Shown here: one piece after another, positions 15,511-17,883 of the stretch
How the letters are laid out: each line of letters opens with the position of its first letter
Position numbering within the stretch: position 1 is the stretch's first letter
Source: an uncultured Muribaculaceae bacterium
Lineage (GTDB): Bacteria > Bacteroidota > Bacteroidia > Bacteroidales > Muribaculaceae
Assembly: GCA_910584525.1 (NCBI GenBank)
Contig: CAJUAT010000054.1
Coordinates: forward strand, 1-17,883
Direction: 5' to 3'
DNA length: 17,883 nt
Made by a program: the position numbers and the translations under genes
Notes under the pieces: model-generated
Told to the model about the DNA's origin: nothing
Database searches by the model: none
What the model saw: only the letters and a program-made list of their open reading frames with translations

Positions 15511-16473
15511 TTACGGAATGGAGTCCATCAGGCTCTTCACTTCCGACAGAAAAAGATCCTGCGGCATGTCGTAAGGGAGCCAATGGATATGGATGCCACG
15601 CTTCTCCATGCCGCGGAACCATGTCATCTGCCGCTTGGCAAACTGATGGATAGCCGTTTCGAGCTGCTTCTTCATTTCGGCGTACGACAGCTCCCCGGTT
15701 ACGTACAAGGTCACGTACTTGTACTCAAGTCCATAATAAATAAGGTCGTCGGCGTTCACTCCCGCGTCAAGGATTCCTCTCACCTCCTCCACCATACCCT
15801 CTTCGAGACGGCTTTCAAGTCGCCGGGATATTCTTTCTCTTCTCTCGTCGCGGGGAATGTCGATGCCAATCACCAGACAATCGAGCGGACGGGCACTGTC
15901 GGCCGACACCATTGCCGCCTCCTCGGGATGGCTGCGGTAATATTCCTGAATCTCCACAGCCCTGACAGCCCGCGCCACCGTGTCTATGTCGGTAGTGTTG
16001 TGCAGCTTCTTGTACTGTCGGAGTATCTCTGTCAGCTCTTCGATGGATTTGTCCTGCAGCTTTTTCCTGAGCGACGGATTCGCCGGCACTTCAGGCAGAT
16101 AGACGCCCTTGAGGGCATTCTCCACATACATCCCCGACCCGCCGCATATCACCGGCATATGCCCGCGACTCTCCACCAAGGCATAGGCTTCCCTGAAATC
16201 ATGAAGATATTCGTGGAGATTATACTTATGGCCCGCATCGCGTATGTCGATGAGATGATAGGGTATGCCCTCGTACTCGCAAAGGTCTTTGCCTGTTCCG
16301 ATATCCATCGAGCGGTATACCTGCCTGGAATCGGCGGATATGATCTCGCCATTGAAAGCGCGGGCCACTTCGACAGCTCGACGCGTCTTGCCGCACGCCG
16401 TAGGCCCAACTATCGCTATCGAGCTTCTCAGCCCCACGTCGCGTCGTCTTTTTGGTTGAGCATCTTCTTCCAT
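15511..16473 (-). CDS. miaA: tRNA dimethylallyltransferase MiaA
   Basis: A 320-residue enzyme that adds an isopentenyl group to A37 of tRNAs reading codons that begin with U. It has a P-loop GPTACGKT (23-30), DSRQVYR (48-54), GTGK, HLIDI, CGGSGMY and ARAVRAVE, in the order of the family, with WFRGMEKRGIHIHW near the C-terminus. The start is uncertain. ATG 16473 overlaps the upstream gene by 46 bases. GTG 16437 (VGLRSSIAIVGPT) would give 308 residues, the usual length, with a 10-base overlap. A further ATG at 16530 would overlap by 103 bases and is unlikely. It is co-transcribed with the upstream membrane-protein gene and ends at a hairpin terminator. Confidence 0.93.
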   Translation of the reverse strand: MEEDAQPKRRRDVGLRSSIAIVGPTACGKTRRAVEVARAFNGEIISADSRQVYRSMDIGTGKDLCEYEGIPYHLIDIRDAGHKYNLHEYLHDFREAYALVESRGHMPVICGGSGMYVENALKGVYLPEVPANPSLRKKLQDKSIEELTEILRQYKKLHNTTDIDTVARAVRAVEIQEYYRSHPEEAAMVSADSARPLDCLVIGIDIPRDERRERISRRLESRLEEGMVEEVRGILDAGVNADDLIYYGLEYKYVTLYVTGELSYAEMKKQLETAIHQFAKRQMTWFRGMEKRGIHIHWLPYDMPQDLFLSEVKSLMDSIP

Positions 16474-17780
16474 AGTCTGCGCATGAAGAAACCCTTCGAG
16501 TCGGAATTGAACATCGCCACACGTATCCATTTGTCGTCCTGGAAGTCATAGTCGCTGTCGCGTACTTCCAGAAGATCATATGTAGGCTGATACGATTTCG
16601 CCTTTATCTTCCGATAACCGCGCTGGTCGAAAATCTTCTGAGTGAGCACTATCGTGGTCATGCGCGAGATGTCAGACAGCATCATCTTGTTGATGAGCGT
16701 AGGACTCTGGTTGTAAACATGCTTTACCCTGTTGAAGTCAATCCATTTACCCATCACCCGCATCTCGGGATAATCCTCGGGGGTGCCGTCGAGAAAATAG
16801 AAATATCTCAGCAGGGAATGCTTCTTGAGGTCGGGATTCTTACGGCCATAGAAGAAGCGCAGATGTCCCGGCACTCCCACCATCTTATGTATGATCCCCT
16901 CTACTTCCGCAGTGGTGATACCGTTGACATTCCTCTTGGTCACGAACGGAGTGTCTATTATCTGGCGGAACGGCATCGACGGATCTACCATCTTGTCGTT
17001 GAGATAGATGGAGTTGCCGCATATCACGTAGAAGCGCAGATATGTCTTTACCGTCATGTCGGAAAGCTCCTGTTCGGTGATGATTTCGCTGCTCTCCTGA
17101 TAGTCGAGGTAAAGATTGTAATACCTGAAGGCGAAATATGCTTCGTCGAGCACTATCATCATCAGGTTGAGCCAGGAGAAGATGTACATGTCGCGCTTGT
17201 TGATGTCGGCACTCCGGTCGTAATGCGTGAAATAGTATATCCATACTATTACCGATAGAATCGTGAACAGGAGGAAGAGGTTCAGAAGCTGGTTCTTCGA
17301 CTCCTTGTGCAGCAGTTCGCCGAATTTTCCGCGTTCAATCGAGAAACCGTTCTTGAACTTGCAATTGAGGCAATAGCGCAGATTGTTGTGCCGACAGTAT
17401 ATCACAAGCAGCGTTACGGCGCAGATAGGGTCGAGGATGAGGCTGGATATGAACGGCGGATGGAAAAACACCAGTTCCTTGGGAAGCTCAAGCATTCCCC
17501 AGATATAGAGCACGTTGATGACTATGCTGAAGAAGGAATAGCTTATCATGCAGCAGAACAACGCATAAATCGTGATCATGCATGACGGCAGATTTTTCAG
17601 CTTGTTGTTGTAGAGCATGGTGTACATCACCGCCGCTCCAACCAACGCCACTATCGGCGAGAAATAATACGGCAAGGCCTGCGACAGGAACATGACCACA
17701 AGAAGTATCAGAAGTCCCATCGACAGGTCCTTCCAATATCCCGTGAGCCGTGCGCTGCTTATTTTTTCCAGATCTTGCAT
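16428..17780 (-). CDS. Unrecognised integral membrane protein with soluble C-terminal domain
   Basis: A 450-residue protein I do not recognise. About six hydrophobic segments are visible (roughly 21-40, 43-57, 68-97, 109-128, 165-184, 198-216). A loop between the fourth and fifth carries YCLNCKF (136-142), a CxxC pair with positively charged surroundings. Residues about 230-450 are hydrophilic and probably cytoplasmic, rich in aromatic and charged residues, with KMVGVPGHLRFFYGRKNP as a notable stretch. There is no signal peptide and no catalytic motif known to me. The end of the gene overlaps miaA, so the two are probably transcribed together, though nothing here shows a functional link. A hairpin-type inverted repeat lies upstream at 17814-17841. 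Confidence 0.7.
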   Translation of the reverse strand: MQDLEKISSARLTGYWKDLSMGLLILLVVMFLSQALPYYFSPIVALVGAAVMYTMLYNNKLKNLPSCMITIYALFCCMISYSFFSIVINVLYIWGMLELPKELVFFHPPFISSLILDPICAVTLLVIYCRHNNLRYCLNCKFKNGFSIERGKFGELLHKESKNQLLNLFLLFTILSVIVWIYYFTHYDRSADINKRDMYIFSWLNLMMIVLDEAYFAFRYYNLYLDYQESSEIITEQELSDMTVKTYLRFYVICGNSIYLNDKMVDPSMPFRQIIDTPFVTKRNVNGITTAEVEGIIHKMVGVPGHLRFFYGRKNPDLKKHSLLRYFYFLDGTPEDYPEMRVMGKWIDFNRVKHVYNQSPTLINKMMLSDISRMTTIVLTQKIFDQRGYRKIKAKSYQPTYDLLEVRDSDYDFQDDKWIRVAMFNSDSKGFFMRRLWKKMLNQKDDATWG

Positions 17781-17813
17781 CGTTTTCGCTTCGTCAGGTT
17801 GTTGATATCACTG

Positions 17814-17841
17814 GTATAACGCTTCCTGAAAACCGTTATAC
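17814..17841. repeat. 8-bp inverted repeat upstream of the membrane-protein gene
   Basis: GTATAACG (17814-17821) and CGTTATAC (17834-17841) are perfect inverted copies with a 12-base spacer, 34 bases before the ATG at 17780. This could be an operator, an mRNA leader hairpin, or the end of an upstream transcription unit beyond the window. No T-run follows it on either strand. Confidence 0.6.
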
Positions 17842-17883
17842 ACGCCCGATTAGTTCCTCACTCTCCTCTTTTATATTATATTA

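Overview
The window looks like a chromosomal segment of a gut-type member of the Bacteroidales, and a Muribaculaceae-like genome of intermediate GC fits best. Three things support this. Promoters match the Bacteroidetes pattern (TTTG, about 20 bases, then TAnnTTTG). Starts lack strong Shine-Dalgarno sequences. Several genes have typical Bacteroidales forms, such as the fused FeoA-FeoB and the short HlyC/CorC-like protein. The family assignment is inference; I could not search databases.

Layout. (1) Positions 1-65 hold the 3' part of a tRNA-Arg(ACG), then a hairpin and three tandem 9-bp repeats. (2) Positions 126-5099, minus strand, form one compact operon transcribed from about 5118 down to 126: outer-membrane barrel protein, licC, licA, a BCCT transporter and licD. 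Together these encode choline uptake, phosphorylation, CTP activation and transfer of phosphocholine to a surface glycan. This is the most interesting system here. (3) Positions 5100-5689 are AT-rich and hold the lic promoter plus a decayed or doubtful small secreted-protein ORF. (4) Positions 5690-6715, plus strand, encode a CNNM/CorC-like membrane protein. It converges on (5), a five-gene minus-strand operon at 12786-6741: acyltransferase, metallophosphoesterase, folK-like, polyprenyl sugar-phosphate transferase and ClC chloride channel/transporter. (6) Positions 12896-15400 encode FeoAB on its own promoter. (7) Positions 15511-17780 encode an unrecognised 450-residue membrane protein overlapping miaA, followed by an intrinsic terminator.

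How the genes work together. In the lic operon the BCCT carrier would import choline, LicA would make phosphocholine, LicC would make CDP-choline and LicD would transfer phosphocholine to a glycan. A BCCT carrier takes the place of the small LicB permease of Haemophilus. An aspartate in its substrate/ion-coupling motif argues for choline rather than betaine. The first gene encodes a barrel protein that may be the outer-membrane partner. The acyltransferase operon mixes lipid and surface-glycan genes with folate and ion-transport genes. All other genes are ordinary housekeeping or membrane functions. No mobile element, CRISPR array or phage gene was seen.
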